Positions 63,101 through 64,000 of a stretch of 64,000 nucleotides of DNA are shown piece by piece. The translations under genes were made by a program, and so were the position numbers. The DNA is from Cyclaneusma minus (lineage: Eukaryota; Ascomycota; Leotiomycetes; Marthamycetales; Marthamycetaceae). The first letter of the stretch is position 1. The number at the start of each line of letters is the position of its first letter. A model generated the notes under the pieces. That model saw nothing but the letters and a program-made list of their open reading frames with translations, was not told the DNA's origin and did not search any database. Where the stretch lies: positions 1,339,156-1,403,155 of the forward strand of contig JAKZHN010000009.1 in NCBI GenBank assembly GCA_037179335.1. The letters are read 5' to 3'.

Positions 63101-63860
63101 TATTATATTAATGTGCTTTTATTATTAACTTATTAATTTTTATTATTATTATTAAAAGCCCATTTTCATTTTGTTTTATTATAAACCCTATTATCTTTTA
63201 TAAATTTAATTTGGGCTTTTATTTATACCGTTCTTAATTATATTATCAATTGCCCCGCAATATATTATTAAGCCAATTTAGCTTTTTTTTAAACCTATTT
63301 AAATGTGTTTTTTTAGCCTAGCCCTATAAATTATAGCCTTTCACTAGGCCTCCGCCAAAAGCTATAATATAATTTATAATTTAATATTTTTAATTTGCTT
63401 TAATTAGCATTGCTAAGAAATCCCTAAAAATTCACTAATATAAAAAACCATTTATATATATACATTTTCTTTGCAAATACAATTGGTGTAGTTCCAAATT
63501 GTAGCAAAGAATTCTTAGCAAATATTGTTTTAATAATATATAATTCTTTTAGCGCATGTTATATAATATTTATAATAAATTATTTTATTGGAATTTATCC
63601 CAAATTTAAACATTATTTGCTTCTATTGCTTAATTTTAAAAACCTTATAGCGCTTTCTATTTCTTAACCGGGCTTGGATAAAAAGAAATTCATTTAAAAA
63701 CGAAATTCCCCAAAATACCAATAATTAGTCCAAAGCCTATAAATTATACTAATTATTAGCTAATATTTTTTTAATAATAAAAGCATTTATATTATTCCGG
63801 CTTTTCTTTAATTTGCTTATTAATATATTTTGCAATTTATTTAATATTAGCGTTTATAAT

Positions 63861-64000
<140 letters not shown>

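Overview
The window looks like nuclear DNA of a filamentous ascomycete (Pezizomycotina, possibly Leotiomycetes; the class is a weak guess). It has a bipartite layout: a GC-balanced island of about 19.7 kb (roughly 32.33-52.01 kb) between two very AT-rich, gene-empty blocks (1-32.33 kb and 52.01-64 kb). The AT blocks have lost nearly all long reading frames. They carry degenerate repeats whose copies differ largely by C/T and G/A transitions, as expected of transposon graveyards eroded by repeat-induced point mutation (RIP). The clearest relic is a pair of ~200 bp direct repeats 6.4 kb apart (about 21.76 and 28.15 kb), read as the LTRs of a dead retrotransposon.

Only three protein genes are well supported. 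(1) A single-exon AN1 zinc-finger / ubiquitin-like protein of the Cuz1/ZFAND1 type (+, 32676-33608), linked by family to Cdc48 and the proteasome. (2) An acyl-CoA:6-aminopenicillanate acyltransferase-like (peptidase C45) N-terminal nucleophile enzyme (+, within 36267-37445; N-terminus unresolved). (3) A Pmc1-type P2B calcium-pumping ATPase (-, 42232-46652). I model the ATPase with three coding exons plus a 5'UTR intron, giving 1422 residues.

The rest of the island is mostly three families of tandem repeats. Between genes 1 and 2 lie five tandem tRNA-like units (34548-36187) with clear acceptor, D and T arms, A- and B-box sequences, long hairpin-forming inserts at the anticodon loop, and T-runs downstream; their anticodon cannot be read without ambiguity. 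Between genes 2 and 3 lies array A (about 37.6-41.65 kb). Short transcribable-looking modules have inward-facing TATA boxes on the two strands around a central core (two GACAGCAG motifs on the minus strand), separated by spacers carrying CACGTG E-boxes. Full and half modules alternate as half-full-full, giving a higher-order period of about 1.6 kb. Upstream of the ATPase, array B (49382-51.8 kb) repeats a ~300 bp unit with a TATA box and the same core in the opposite orientation. Arrays A and B thus appear to be one family bracketing the calcium pump gene. I know of no named element with this architecture, and it is the best candidate here for something undescribed.

Both edges of the island coincide with minisatellites: an AAATTAAATT-rich tract at 31.78-32.32 kb and a palindromic GGGAATATTCCC repeat at 51.84-51.97 kb. 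All calls are from reading the sequence. No searches, folding or codon statistics were run.
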